NCBI GenBank assembly: GCA_019187405.1 | Contig: JABAQZ010000001.1 | Span: forward strand, 164,856 to 228,855 | Origin: Ignavibacteria bacterium | GTDB taxonomy: Bacteria > Bacteroidota > Ignavibacteria > Tepidaquicellales > Tepidaquicellaceae | Length of the DNA stretch: 64,000 bases | Direction of reading: 5' to 3' | In this document: piece by piece, positions 35,531 to 45,054 of the stretch | How the letters are laid out: each line of letters starts with the position of its first letter | How positions within the stretch are numbered: the first letter of the stretch is position 1 | Program-made: the position numbers and the translations under genes | The notes under the pieces: model-generated | Told to the model about the DNA's origin: nothing | Seen by the model: only the letters and a program-made list of their open reading frames with translations | Databases searched by the model: none

Positions 35531-35985
35531 TAGATATTTAGCATGCTGAATTTTAGCGAACCAGTGGTCAGAAAACATTCCGATTAATCAAGCTAATATT
35601 TCGGGAAAAATATCCCGGAATACATAAACTGATAATTTACTACGGCACTAATCCCGAAACATCCGTCATCAATGCTCAGAAATATACCGGCATTCTGAAT
35701 TTTGCCTAACGGCTGGAGATTAACATGCTGTACCTGATCATTCATTTATTCTGAATGGCATTCCTGATTGTAATTTCCAAAGAATTTGCAGATATTGATT
35801 TATATACCGCGTGAAGTTTTCTCTTGTATCAGGCTATCGGAAGTTTTGAAGTTAGAATTATTATTATATTCTTGTTAAAAATATTTTCCGACTATAAGCT
35901 TAAAGAGACCAGAAATTTTCTTAATGAAATTAAGCAGATGGTAGATAATAAAAATACTTCAGCAAATAACTTAATCCAAACTTAA
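35531..35985 (+). pseudogene. probable decayed coding remnant, unidentified
   Basis: Between two intact genes, short open stretches in different frames look like protein but are broken: KLIIYYGTNPETSVINAQKY then a stop, and near the end FEVRIIIIFLLKIFSDYKLK, KETRNFLNEIKQ, ending LIQT with a stop directly before the next gene's ATG at 35986. A hydrophobic helix and a charged tail suggest a former small membrane protein, with frames interrupted by shifts. No family recognised, so this is a weak call; the region may also be plain intergenic sequence. Confidence 0.3.
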
Positions 35986-36408
35986 ATGAGTGAAAATATA
36001 AAATATAGAAATTCAAAAAACATCAGGGAATCTGATATCCTTAATCTGTATGAAGATGCGGGATGGACAAATTATACCAAAGACAAGGCAGTTCTTTACG
36101 AGGCAATTAGAAATTCTTATTTTGTTGTTTCGGCTTTTGAAAATGATAAACTTGTCGGGCTGATAAGAGTAGTCAGCGACGGACTTACGATAGTTTACAT
36201 ACAGGATATACTTGTTCTGAATTCACACAAAAGAAAAAAGATAGGTACGGAGCTAATGAAGATCGTTCTTGAAGAATTTAAAAATGTACGACAAAAAGTT
36301 TTGCTGACGGATGATAGCGCGACAAACAAAAAATTCTATGAATCACTTGGTTTTACTTCAGTCATAAACAACTCTTTAACCGCGTATATAATTATGGAAA
36401 ATCAGTGA
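35986..36408 (+). CDS. GNAT family N-acetyltransferase
   Basis: The 140-residue protein has the GNAT core: DKLVGLIRVVSDGLTIVYIQD (strand), LNSHKRKKIGTELMKIVLEE (acetyl-CoA pyrophosphate loop and helix) and VLLTDDSATNKKFYESLGF near the end. Small acetyltransferases of this kind act on amines of proteins, amino acids or antibiotics; the substrate is unknown. It is separated from the SRPBCC gene by the broken stretch above. Confidence 0.87.
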   Translation: MSENIKYRNSKNIRESDILNLYEDAGWTNYTKDKAVLYEAIRNSYFVVSAFENDKLVGLIRVVSDGLTIVYIQDILVLNSHKRKKIGTELMKIVLEEFKNVRQKVLLTDDSATNKKFYESLGFTSVINNSLTAYIIMENQ

Positions 36409-36482
36409 CGATGAATTTTGTAAGCCGGACCTGAAAAAATTCATCCTCTAATACACATGGGAATTAACTAAACATTTTCAGA

Positions 36483-37340
36483 TTATCTGGCAACGATGGT
36501 ATCGGATGTAAGTTTGGCTTTTTCGGTACCGTGAAGTTCTTTCAAAAGCATTTCGACTTCTTCATTCGTAAAATTGACAAACCACCTGTCAGCTCTGGCT
36601 TCAATGCTCGGCAGACCTTTGCCTCTTACCGTTTTTGCAATAACAACACACGGCTTACCGGTTTCCGGAAGGATTTCGGAAAATACCTTTTCCATATCTG
36701 CAAAGTTATGACCGTCACATGATTTTACATTCCACCCGAATGATTTGAATTTATCCGAGATAGGTTCGAGCGGAATGAGATTTTCCGTATCAATGTTTGC
36801 TTGAAACTTGTTTCTGTCAACCACGGCAATCAGATTATCGAGTTTCTTTGCGCTTGCAACGAGAGCCGCTTCCCAGATTGATCCTTCATTAAGTTCGCCG
36901 TCGCCAAGTATTACCACTACTTTATTTTTATGCTTCCTGAGCTTGCAGTCAATGGCAACTCCAATTGATACGCCGAGCAAATGACCGAGCGAACCTGAAT
37001 GAAATTCAATTCCGGGAATGTTTACGTTAGGATGCCAGTATAAAAAATCGTTTGTCTTCAGATGATTTTTCAGTCTGTCTTTTTCGATAAATCCGATTTC
37101 GGCAAATGTTCCGTATAAAGCCGGTACGTCATGTCCTTTTGAAAGAAAAAGATAATCCCTTTCGGGATCGTTTAGATTTTCTTTATTCACGTTGAGAAAA
37201 TTTTTATAAAGATATACAATTAAATCGGCACAGGAAAGCGAAGCTCCGATGAAACAGCCGCCGTCAGTTGACATTCTTATAATATGCTCTCTTACTCTGA
37301 ATGAAGTATCCTTCAATTCCTGAATTTTATTTTTGTTCAA
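36483..37340 (-). CDS. transketolase N-terminal (TPP-binding) subunit
   Basis: The 285-residue protein covers the transketolase pyrophosphate-binding half: LFLSKGHDVPALYGTFAEIG, SGSLGHLLGVSIGVAI, and VVILGDGELNEGSIWEAALV followed by LIAVVDRNKFQ (the GDG-x-NEG Mg/TPP motif). In split transketolases a second gene encodes the C-terminal half. I see none next to it in the window. The upstream neighbours are a cytidylyltransferase (30 bp) and a glycosyltransferase-like gene, so it probably serves sugar-precursor or surface polysaccharide synthesis. Family firm, substrate unknown. Confidence 0.9.
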   Translation of the reverse strand: MNKNKIQELKDTSFRVREHIIRMSTDGGCFIGASLSCADLIVYLYKNFLNVNKENLNDPERDYLFLSKGHDVPALYGTFAEIGFIEKDRLKNHLKTNDFLYWHPNVNIPGIEFHSGSLGHLLGVSIGVAIDCKLRKHKNKVVVILGDGELNEGSIWEAALVASAKKLDNLIAVVDRNKFQANIDTENLIPLEPISDKFKSFGWNVKSCDGHNFADMEKVFSEILPETGKPCVVIAKTVRGKGLPSIEARADRWFVNFTNEEVEMLLKELHGTEKAKLTSDTIVAR

Positions 37341-37370
37341 TTACGTGTTTTGAATTTTAAAAATTATTTT

Positions 37371-38180
37371 TTAGTGATTTATATTTCGTGTTTCTTTTAC
37401 TGTGATAGTTTTAAGTTTATCCAAATGATTTCTGTACCAGTTTACACCGGCATATTTCGCATTGATGCTTTTTATTTCCGGCTTTTTGTCCAAAAGCATC
37501 ATGATATCACTAAGCTTGAAAATTTTTTTCTTGTCAAAAAGTTCGTCATAAACTCTTTTTATAAATTCATAATCCTCCGGATAGTCAATCGTAAATCTGT
37601 GGCTCATGGAAAAATTCAGACCTGTTTCCCATTCGACATTTCCGATTCTGAATCTCTCCGGTCTTTCCCATATAAAAGGAGTCGTATGCTCTCTCTCAAA
37701 ATCATGCGTTGCTTCTTTGAAAGCAGTTTCGAGAATTTCTACTGGCATGACTTCGACATCATTGCCGTCCGGATAAGTTGAAGGGTGGAGATTACTTACA
37801 AAGTCAAACTTACCGGAATTTGACAAATAATAATTCAATACTCTATCTATTACATCCGGACAAATCAAAGGACAATCTGAAGGAATTTTTACAACTATGT
37901 CAGCTTTAAATTCCTTTGCTGCTTTGTAATGCCTGTCAAGCAAATCCGTCGGATGTCCCCTGAAACACTTTATTTCGTTTTCTTTGCAGAATGCCTCGAC
38001 TTTGTCATCGTCTTTATCGGTTGTCGTTGCAACAACAATTTCAGAGCAGGTCTTTGCAGATTTTACTCTCTCGATCATTCTGTAAATAAGCGGTTTACCG
38101 GCAAGCGGCAGAAAAATTTTATCGGGAAGTCTTGTAGAACCCCTTCTTGCCTGAATGACAATCAGGATTTTACCGGTCAT
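37371..38180 (-). CDS. SpsF-like cytidylyltransferase (CTP_transf_3 family)
   Basis: The 269-residue protein has the nucleotide-binding N-terminus VIQARRGSTRLPDKIFLPLA, the VVATTTDKDDDKV and IPSDCPLICPDVIDRVLNYY blocks, and TIDYPEDYEFIKRVY near the end. It resembles SpsF/KdsB-type enzymes that make CMP- or CDP-sugars. It is followed by the transketolase half and preceded by a CDP-glycerol glycerophosphotransferase-like gene, so the three are likely one operon for a surface glycan. Confidence 0.85.
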   Translation of the reverse strand: MTGKILIVIQARRGSTRLPDKIFLPLAGKPLIYRMIERVKSAKTCSEIVVATTTDKDDDKVEAFCKENEIKCFRGHPTDLLDRHYKAAKEFKADIVVKIPSDCPLICPDVIDRVLNYYLSNSGKFDFVSNLHPSTYPDGNDVEVMPVEILETAFKEATHDFEREHTTPFIWERPERFRIGNVEWETGLNFSMSHRFTIDYPEDYEFIKRVYDELFDKKKIFKLSDIMMLLDKKPEIKSINAKYAGVNWYRNHLDKLKTITVKETRNINH

Positions 38181-38189
38181 TTTATTCAG

Positions 38190-39236
38190 TTAAGCGTTTT
38201 GTAAATTATAATTCATTCCGGCTTCTGTTTCAGAATATTTTCCTTCTTTAATGAAATCAGATTTTTCTTCAAGCATAAGCCTGCTGATGTCTGCAATGTT
38301 TTTAGCCGACTGACCTCCGTTTTGAACAGGCAGAAGCTTTTTAAGATATTCGAGTTTAAATGACGAATAAACTTTTTTTCCGAGAGCAAGTCCTACATAA
38401 ACGACAGACGAATATGACGTAACAAGAATATCGCAGTTGGCAATCATGTGATTTGTATTTCCGGAATTCAAAATGATCGAGCCGGGAGCATACTTGTTGA
38501 TTTCTCTTGCAGCGCGCGGAAGACTTTCATTCGGATGCAGTTTGAAAATCATTTGCTTTCCTTCTGAAAAATTTACTGCATCGAGAATGAATTTTTTTCT
38601 ATTTTCAAATTTCAAAGTTTCTCTTGCATCCGAAGTGCAAACGAGACAATAATTTTTATAAGGAAAGTCATTGTCGAGATACTGATTACAGTTATCGAAA
38701 TTCGGAATACCTGTAACAATGAGCTTCTCCGGCTTTACGCCTTTATTAATGAACAGCTCTTTATATCCTTCCGATGCTACGCAGAAGTAAGTAAAAACAT
38801 TTGACAAACCGGTTGCTGCAGTGCCTCCGAAGTAACGCGGAATTTTTAATTTTTTAACAAGGTGATAAAACACATTTTCCGGATCGGTCATTCCTTCCTG
38901 CACCATGACGATTTTTTTGTTAACAATGTTTTTGGGAATGATAAGGTCGCTGCAGATGATGACGAGGTCATAATCATTTTGCTTTCCTTCATAGTCGATT
39001 GCCAGATTATTTTTATTAAAAAAAGATTCAGTCTGCTCCCTGAATTTTCCTCCGAGTACGGAAAAATCCAGCAGTCCCAGTTTAGCAAAAACTTTTTCTA
39101 TACCGTCCGAATAATATGCCGTAAAAAAATGTTCATATTCGCTGAGATGCTTTGAAACCTGATGAAGCATGGTGGTTTGATTCAGTGAACCTCCCATATA
39201 AAGAATCTTTTTCTTCTGCATGCGGAAAATTAACAA
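38190..39236 (-). CDS. glycosyltransferase-like protein, CDP-glycerol:glycerophosphotransferase type
   Basis: The 348-residue product begins KKILYMGGSLNQTTMLHQVS, with VVIICSDLIIPKNIVNKKIV and VTGIPNFDNCNQYL. The later HPNESLPRAAREINKY, SGNTNHMIANCDILVTSYSS, LALGKKVYSSFKLEYL and the HxHP-like pattern resemble GT-B glycosyltransferases and CDP-glycerol glycerophosphotransferases (PF04464). It has no signal peptide. As first gene of the operon it should supply a glycan-building step. Exact donor and acceptor are unknown. Confidence 0.7.
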   Translation of the reverse strand: MLIFRMQKKKILYMGGSLNQTTMLHQVSKHLSEYEHFFTAYYSDGIEKVFAKLGLLDFSVLGGKFREQTESFFNKNNLAIDYEGKQNDYDLVIICSDLIIPKNIVNKKIVMVQEGMTDPENVFYHLVKKLKIPRYFGGTAATGLSNVFTYFCVASEGYKELFINKGVKPEKLIVTGIPNFDNCNQYLDNDFPYKNYCLVCTSDARETLKFENRKKFILDAVNFSEGKQMIFKLHPNESLPRAAREINKYAPGSIILNSGNTNHMIANCDILVTSYSSVVYVGLALGKKVYSSFKLEYLKKLLPVQNGGQSAKNIADISRLMLEEKSDFIKEGKYSETEAGMNYNLQNA

Positions 39237-39498
39237 ATTCCGTTTTTTTTTAATACTTAAAATTTGGGTTTAAGGATTTTATAAATATAATGAATTAAGC
39301 GAAAAGAAATTTCAGGATAGATACTTTGAAATTAACAAAGCCGGCTTCAGAGGTGTACAAGATGATTCGTAATGGGGAAAAAAATATTTACATTTGATTT
39401 ATGCTGTGAAGCAAACTCTCTCGGGAGTTTGGAAACCAAATATTAAAAAAGCTGTCACATCCTTCGCGGACTGTCATATTGTAAGTATACTGCTAAAT

Positions 39499-42063
39499 TT
39501 ATTTTATCATCATCATCCGCTTCGTCTCTTTGAAACCTCGTCCTGAGCTTGTCGAAGGACCTCCCGCTTCAAGCGGATTCGACAGACTCACCGCGAGCCT
39601 GTAAAATAAATCCCGCTTGCGAGTCCTCCTCCGACGGATTCTGAGCTGAATTCCACATCATAATATCCCGCCTGCTTTGTTTCATTCACAAGCGTCATTA
39701 CTTCCTTGCCGAGCATGTCGTATATCTTAAGATTTACAAAACTTTCAACCGGAATTGCGTAGCTTATTTTTGTTTATGGATTGAACGGATTCGGATAATT
39801 TTGCTTCAAAGAATATTCCTTCGGGATATTGCTATTTTCATTAAAAGTGATTTTATCTCCCTACCCTTCGCTTGTAACAGTGCCTGCTTCTGCTTTTGCA
39901 AAATCTGAAAGCACCGACTCATCATTGTATTTATCAATTGCCTGCACCCTGTATCGGACGGGGTATTTGAGAAGATTTGCCCCCTTGATGGGGATAGCAG
40001 GAAGATACTTTGAAGCTGTCTGTATATTCAGGAATTGAATCTGACGGAACCGTTACAACAGTAACATGGCTGTAATAATATTGTGAATTTTGCATGGCAT
40101 CCGGCTGAACAATGCCTAATGATGGTGTCCTATCCCAGTAAACTTTGTATTTTTTGATTCCATTTTCTTCCATATCCGGCTCCATATTATGAAACCATCT
40201 GAGTTTAATCCTTGGAAAGCCGGCGATAGTTGGAGTCGAATCACAGCTAACTACCCTTAATCCCATTGGTCTTGATGGAGGAGTGATTTCAAGTATCTGC
40301 TCTTCCGTTTTACCTCCATAACCTGTCCTGAATATTTCAAGCTGTGCTTCATTTGTCGAAGAATTTAAAGACTTATAATAAATAAAAATTCCCGTTTGAT
40401 TATTCAGCATATTCTTTGTATTCGGACTCGAGTAAGGCGAAAAAATTTCATTGTATCCGACATTCCATGCGTCCCAGCGGTCGCCCAAGGAAGCAAGAGA
40501 ATACCAGTAGTCATCGTCATTAGTGTAGATTGAATGAGTTCCTCTCGATACAGGATTCGTGGAAAAATTATCAGGGCTTCCCGGAGTGAATATTACAGAA
40601 TTGCTCATATCATCCTTTCCGCTTGTATATCCCGGGTTTGACTCCGGACTGTCATTATTAAATGAAGGATATTGTTTTTTGTAAACATCTGCAAGCTGCA
40701 GATTATTGATTCTTTTTCTTTGAAAACCAGCATAGACGTAATTCCAGAGTCCGTCTGCACATTCGAGGTCTATGTCGTTATCATTTCCGTTTCCATAAAT
40801 GTTTGGTTCATTAGTTTCATAAGCACCTTTAACATGATAAATGTAAATGCCTTTTCCGTATTCATTGTTAATTGGTTTTAGAAACTGAAGTCTGTCATTT
40901 GCAAGAGAATCTCCACCGATTCTTCTGTCCCATTCAGACTGCTTTCTTCTATTTGCAATCAGAAAAAACTCTCCTCCGTCGGAAGAAATTGGAACTTGAA
41001 TTATTTCATTTGTATCGACGCCATATTGACCTCTGGATGAGTAGTCATAAAGATTGTTTGTAGAATTTGAATAATCCGGAAATGAAGGAGTTATTAATCC
41101 AAGTTTAATTAATTCCCAAGGACTTAAACTTAATTCCCAGCCTCCGGAATAACCTCCTCCGTAAGACATTTTGGAATATACATTATGCCCCCAGCCGAAT
41201 AAATAATGTCCGTGTTCATGAGTTGCTAAATCAATAAATCTTTGTTTACTGTAAATTCCGGAGTCAGCATGAATTCTTAAACCAGAACCCAATGAATCCG
41301 ATAAATCAGATGAAAGTATTCTAACTGTATCAGTTGAATTTTCAAATACGGTATATCTATAGTTAGATGCGCCTTCACAGTTACCTAATGTAGCAAATCC
41401 CCAAGCAGTTGCTCCGCTAAATAAAAAGTTTCGCCATTGTCTGAACGTAATGTAAACCATATCCGCAAGTTTATCCTTTCCCCAATCAAATTGTCCTTTA
41501 CGAGTAATTGACCAAAGATCATATTTTCTCCAATTTGATTGTAATGAGTCAGTTAATATATCATAAATATCCTTATTAAGTTTGGCGATTCCTCTTCCTG
41601 TTGTATCATACCAATTAATTTCATGCGGAAGAATTATAGAAATCGCCTGACCTGTAATATGAAGTTTCCCTCTCGAAAATTCATGCCAATAGTCACTAAT
41701 TGCGTAACCATTATAGGCATTCCACCAGCTTGAACTTGAAAGTCTTTCTTCAGAGATTATGTTATCAGCATAATTTGGCGGCATTCCTGAATTCCATGCT
41801 CCAGGGTCAGTAGAATAAGAATATGGCTCATCTTGAAATTGAACAAAGACAATGAGAACAGGAAATACATCTTCATCAGGATCTGCTCCCCAAATATCAG
41901 TTCTCGCGGGTTTGTATCTGCCTCCGATCAGCGAGTCCGGTTCTTCAAAACCCGGACCGGTAGTTCCGCAATTACATTCCGGACAGGTTTGTGAGATTGA
42001 GACTTCTGTTTGGATTGAAAGAATTAAAAACACAGTCAGAATAGAAATTGAAAAAGTTTTCAT
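39499..42063 (-). pseudogene. T9SS-secreted M6-like metalloprotease gene, decayed at its 3' end
   Basis: The intact frame from 42063 encodes 709 residues: signal peptide (SILTVFLILSIQTEVSISQ), a cysteine-rich start (CPECNCG), and an M6-type zinc motif THEHGHYLFGWGH. The C-terminal sorting domain is still visible below it in another frame: KEYSLKQNYPNPFNP, SYAIPVESFVNLKIYDMLG, AGYYDVEFSSES, ASGIYF, and finally FKETKRMMMIK ending at 39499. To reach it one needs a 1-nt shift near 40010, and it holds stops at 39861 (TAG) and 39774 (TAA, within NPFNP-stop-TKIS). A short palindromic repeat interrupts its last strand. The protease would be made but could not be exported by T9SS. Confidence 0.82.
39548..39585. 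repeat. REP-like palindromic repeat inserted in the sorting domain
   Basis: The core CCGCTTCAAGCGG (39564-39576) is a perfect palindrome about one central base. It is flanked by TGTCGAA (39550-39556) and TTCGACA (39578-39584), giving a nested hairpin. The surrounding CCTGAGCTTGTCGAAGG resembles a common short dispersed repeat. It lies between ASGIYF and GFKETKR of the sorting-domain reading frame and breaks that frame. No second copy was found by eye in the window. Confidence 0.6.
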
Positions 42064-42095
42064 CTTTAGTTCTCCTTAGTTAAAATTTTAAGAAA

Positions 42096-43334
42096 TTATT
42101 TTATAAGCAGTAATTTTTTAGTTTCAGTTAAATAATTATTATCCAAATCATATAAATCCATTTTATAAAAATATACTCCCGATTGCAGGTTATCGCTATG
42201 GAATGTTTTTTCATAATCACCTGAAGATAAGTATTCGTTTAATATAACTGCTTCTTTTTTTCCGGTTGAATTATATAATATGATCTTGACAGTTGAAGAG
42301 CTGCTGATTCTGAATTTGATATTCGTTGAGCTGTTGAATGGATTAGGATAATTCTGATAAAGCTCAAATTCTTTCTCAACTGATATTTCTTGCGGATTCG
42401 TATTCAAAATTATTCCTCCGCCATTTGTAGTGTTCCTGATCCCGGGACCAACTCCCCAAACTATTGAATCATTGTATGAATAAATTGAAGTAAAACCGCC
42501 CCCGCCAGTAAGACAGTTAATGCTCCAATTGTATCCGCCATCTGTAGATTTATATATTCTTCCATTATCTCCACCGCAATATCCTGTATTTTTACTTGAA
42601 AATTCAATGCTGTAAGCTCTATAACCACCACCGAATGGAACATTTGCAATACTATCCCAGCTTACACCATAGTTAGTAGTTCTGAATACTGTTCTGCCCC
42701 AGCTAATAGTCCAGCCGGTATCTCCCTGAAATGTTACACGCTCAGTAAATGGAGTTGCTAATGTGGATGGAAGAGTTACCGGATACCAGTTAACTCCCGA
42801 ATTAGTTGTCCTATACATTTTCGTATATGCTGCAATGTTTCCGACTGTATCATTCTTAAAATGAATATCATGTAATGTATTAGGAACATTCATCGAATCG
42901 ATGAAAGTTTTTCCGCCGTCAGTTGTTCTCATTGCAAAACTATTACCGCAGAACCAGCCTGTATTTTCGTCTTTAAACCATAATCCATTAAAAATTGAAG
43001 ACTGAAATGGATCTTCCCAAAGTGTGATCCAATTTAAACCGGCATTTGAGGTTTTAAGAATTACATAGTCTCCGCATGCATAAACAACGCTGTCATTGAC
43101 CGGATGAATCTGCAATAAGGTATATGGAACTTGATTTACAATCCATTCTTTACCGCCGTTTGTTGTTTTTAAAATCATGCCGTCGCCGCAAGACCAGCCT
43201 GTATATCTGTTTATAAATCGAACATCATAAAATCCGGCAAAAGAAGGTGATTGATACTGAAGATACCACTGGGAATAAATATCTGAAGAGAAAAAAAGAA
43301 GAGAAAATGATATAAGAGTAAAATACTTTTTCAT
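42096..43334 (-). CDS. T9SS-secreted protein with YCF48/BNR-type beta-propeller repeats
   Basis: The 412-residue protein has a signal peptide (KKYFTLISFSLLFFSSDIYSQ) and repeated units like GWSCGDGMILKTTNGGKEW, YACGDYVILKTSNAGLNW, GWFCGNSFAMRTTDGGKTF and GYCGGDNGRIYKSTDGGYNW: the photosystem II assembly factor (YCF48)-like/sortilin propeller. The last about 80 residues are the type IX sorting domain: YQNYPNPFNSSTNIKF, VKIILYNSTGKKE, LQSGVYFYKMDLYD and a Lys-rich end (TETKKLLLIK). It should be exported and attached at the cell surface. The metalloprotease pseudogene lies 32 bp downstream. Confidence 0.9.
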   Translation of the reverse strand: MKKYFTLISFSLLFFSSDIYSQWYLQYQSPSFAGFYDVRFINRYTGWSCGDGMILKTTNGGKEWIVNQVPYTLLQIHPVNDSVVYACGDYVILKTSNAGLNWITLWEDPFQSSIFNGLWFKDENTGWFCGNSFAMRTTDGGKTFIDSMNVPNTLHDIHFKNDTVGNIAAYTKMYRTTNSGVNWYPVTLPSTLATPFTERVTFQGDTGWTISWGRTVFRTTNYGVSWDSIANVPFGGGYRAYSIEFSSKNTGYCGGDNGRIYKSTDGGYNWSINCLTGGGGFTSIYSYNDSIVWGVGPGIRNTTNGGGIILNTNPQEISVEKEFELYQNYPNPFNSSTNIKFRISSSSTVKIILYNSTGKKEAVILNEYLSSGDYEKTFHSDNLQSGVYFYKMDLYDLDNNYLTETKKLLLIK

Positions 43335-43761
43335 AATTCCAAGTATTTTTATTTAAACTTAAGTATTGAAGATTTTATTATAAATGAAATAATTTTTATC
43401 AATTGAAAATTCATGCCAATAGTCACTTATTGCGTAACCATTAAATGAATCCCACCAGCTTGAACTTGAAAGTCTTTCTTTAGAGATTATGTTATCAGCA
43501 TAATATTGCAGAATTTTTTATAAACTTAGTTTGCATCTTATTCAAATGCAATAAAAAATTATTTAATCATCCTCCGTGATTAGAAATAATTTTTTTTTAT
43601 TCAACATCTTTATCCTAATTCATTTGGGAAGAAGGTGGTTCTATAAAGAAATAATTCCCATTTGTATTACTTCAATAATTATTGATTATTACACAATGTA
43701 GATTGCACATTGATAATTGCAAATTGCTTCGCGGCGGAGGATTGATCATTGTAAATTGGTA
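43335..43761. other. 427-bp intergenic region with a metalloprotease relic and a GC-rich repeat fragment
   Basis: It separates the T9SS propeller gene and the histidine kinase gene. It contains the relic at 43405-43507 (separate entry) and a short GC-rich patch (CGCGGCGGA, about 43733) that also occurs inverted near 56294. The rest is AT-rich with no usable frame. No clear promoter or terminator is seen; the histidine kinase gene ends at its right border. Confidence 0.55.
43405..43507 (-). pseudogene. relic fragment of a second M6-like metalloprotease gene
   Basis: These 103 bp are about 90% identical to 41675-41777 inside the metalloprotease gene. On the minus strand they encode the matching segment SKERLSSSSWWDSFNGYAIS followed by DYWHEFS, against SEERLSSSSWWNAYNGYAIS in the full copy. 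The differences include residue changes that keep a sensible protein, so this is better explained as the rest of a once separate paralogue than as a recent local copy. It has no start or flanking gene. Confidence 0.65.
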
Positions 43762-45054
43762 TTAGTTATTATTCGGAAATTTCATAATGAATTCCGAACC
43801 TTTTCCCGGAATGCTCTTTACGGTAATTTCCGAATCGTGCTCGTTTAGTATTCTTTTCACAAGGCTTAATCCGAGGCCGTAACCTTTGATTTTTTTATCA
43901 CGCGATTTATCTATTCTGTAAAACGGTTCGAAAATATTTTCCAGCTCTTCTTTTTCTATACCGCGTCCTTTGTCCGATATTGAAATGTACAATGTTCCTA
44001 TGTTATCTTCAAAGATTTTAACATCAACCGGTTTTCCATCCGAATATTTTACGGCATTGTCAATAATGTTTCTCACGGCAATTTCCATCCTGACTTCGTT
44101 CATATTAACAAGTTTCTCGGATATTTCTGTCTCGAAATTTACGATTCCGTTTTCTAATCTCGATGTAATTTGTCTGACAAGTTTTACAATGTCTCTTTTT
44201 GTAAAACCCGCATTTCTTTTTTCATGATTTAACCTGTATGTTTCAAGCAGTTCTGTTATCATAATTTCCATTTCTTTAATGTCATCCTGCATTTTTTCTC
44301 TGATGTTTTTATCCGAAAGGAATTCCGTCGCCAGCTTAAGCCGCGTAAGCGGACTTCTAAGCTCATGAGATACATCCACAAGCAGTGACTCTTTAGATTT
44401 TATCATACCGGAAATTTCTGATTTCATGCTGTTGATCGACCGTGCAAGTTCTCCAAGCTCATCATTCCTTTTAACATCGATGTCATTATCAAAATCACCT
44501 TTGCCTATACGCTTAACTCCTTCGGACAGCTCTTTAATTGGTCCGAATATCCATCTAAGAGAAAAATAAAAAAGCAGTGCAAGAATCGTAACTATTATTA
44601 TTATGGATATAATGGCTTTTTCTGTATTAACATAATCCCTTGGTACGTTCGGAGAAAATATAATGTAACCGTCTTTCAGAACGCTGACAAAATAAGGTCT
44701 TCCTTTGTAATGAACGCTGAAGTCAGGTCTGTCATATCTGAACTCTCTTTCATTTTTTAATTCACTTATTGTAGGAACAAATTCTTCATTAGCCCATTTT
44801 TTATTTTGAGTTTCGATTCTCATGATTAGATCAAGTTCACTGCTGACAGATTTAGCTTTATCAATGTCTGGAGGCATGCCGATCTCTCTAACGACATATT
44901 CATGAATGAAATGCGGAGGTTTGCCGAAGAATTCGCGCGGCGGTTTACCCGAGCTGAATCTTATCAGGAACCCAAGAGAAAAGTTTACAAGTACAATAAA
45001 GACAATAATAAGCAGAGCAAGTTTGAGAAATATGGAAAATCTAAGATTCTTCAT
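43762..45054 (-). CDS. CpxA-like sensor histidine kinase
   Basis: The product has an N-terminal membrane helix (FLKLALLIIVFIVLVNFSLG), a periplasmic sensor of about 120 residues, a second helix (IISIIIIVTILALLFYFSL), a HAMP domain (KRIGKGDFDNDIDVKRNDEL), the phospho-acceptor His in LLVDVSHELRSPLTRLKLA, and an ATPase domain with the N-box IIDNAVKYSDG, DKGRGI and GYGLGLSLVKRIL. I chose the ATG at 45054 (430 residues) over the TTG at 45078. It overlaps the response regulator by 14 nt. It probably phosphorylates that regulator and senses envelope stress. Confidence 0.93.
   Translation of the reverse strand: MKNLRFSIFLKLALLIIVFIVLVNFSLGFLIRFSSGKPPREFFGKPPHFIHEYVVREIGMPPDIDKAKSVSSELDLIMRIETQNKKWANEEFVPTISELKNEREFRYDRPDFSVHYKGRPYFVSVLKDGYIIFSPNVPRDYVNTEKAIISIIIIVTILALLFYFSLRWIFGPIKELSEGVKRIGKGDFDNDIDVKRNDELGELARSINSMKSEISGMIKSKESLLVDVSHELRSPLTRLKLATEFLSDKNIREKMQDDIKEMEIMITELLETYRLNHEKRNAGFTKRDIVKLVRQITSRLENGIVNFETEISEKLVNMNEVRMEIAVRNIIDNAVKYSDGKPVDVKIFEDNIGTLYISISDKGRGIEKEELENIFEPFYRIDKSRDKKIKGYGLGLSLVKRILNEHDSEITVKSIPGKGSEFIMKFPNNN

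Noticed and set aside
43733..43741. GC-rich CGCGGCGGA shared inverted with 56294-56302
   Set aside because: Only nine bases are shared and the flanks differ, so it is not a convincing repeat family on this evidence.
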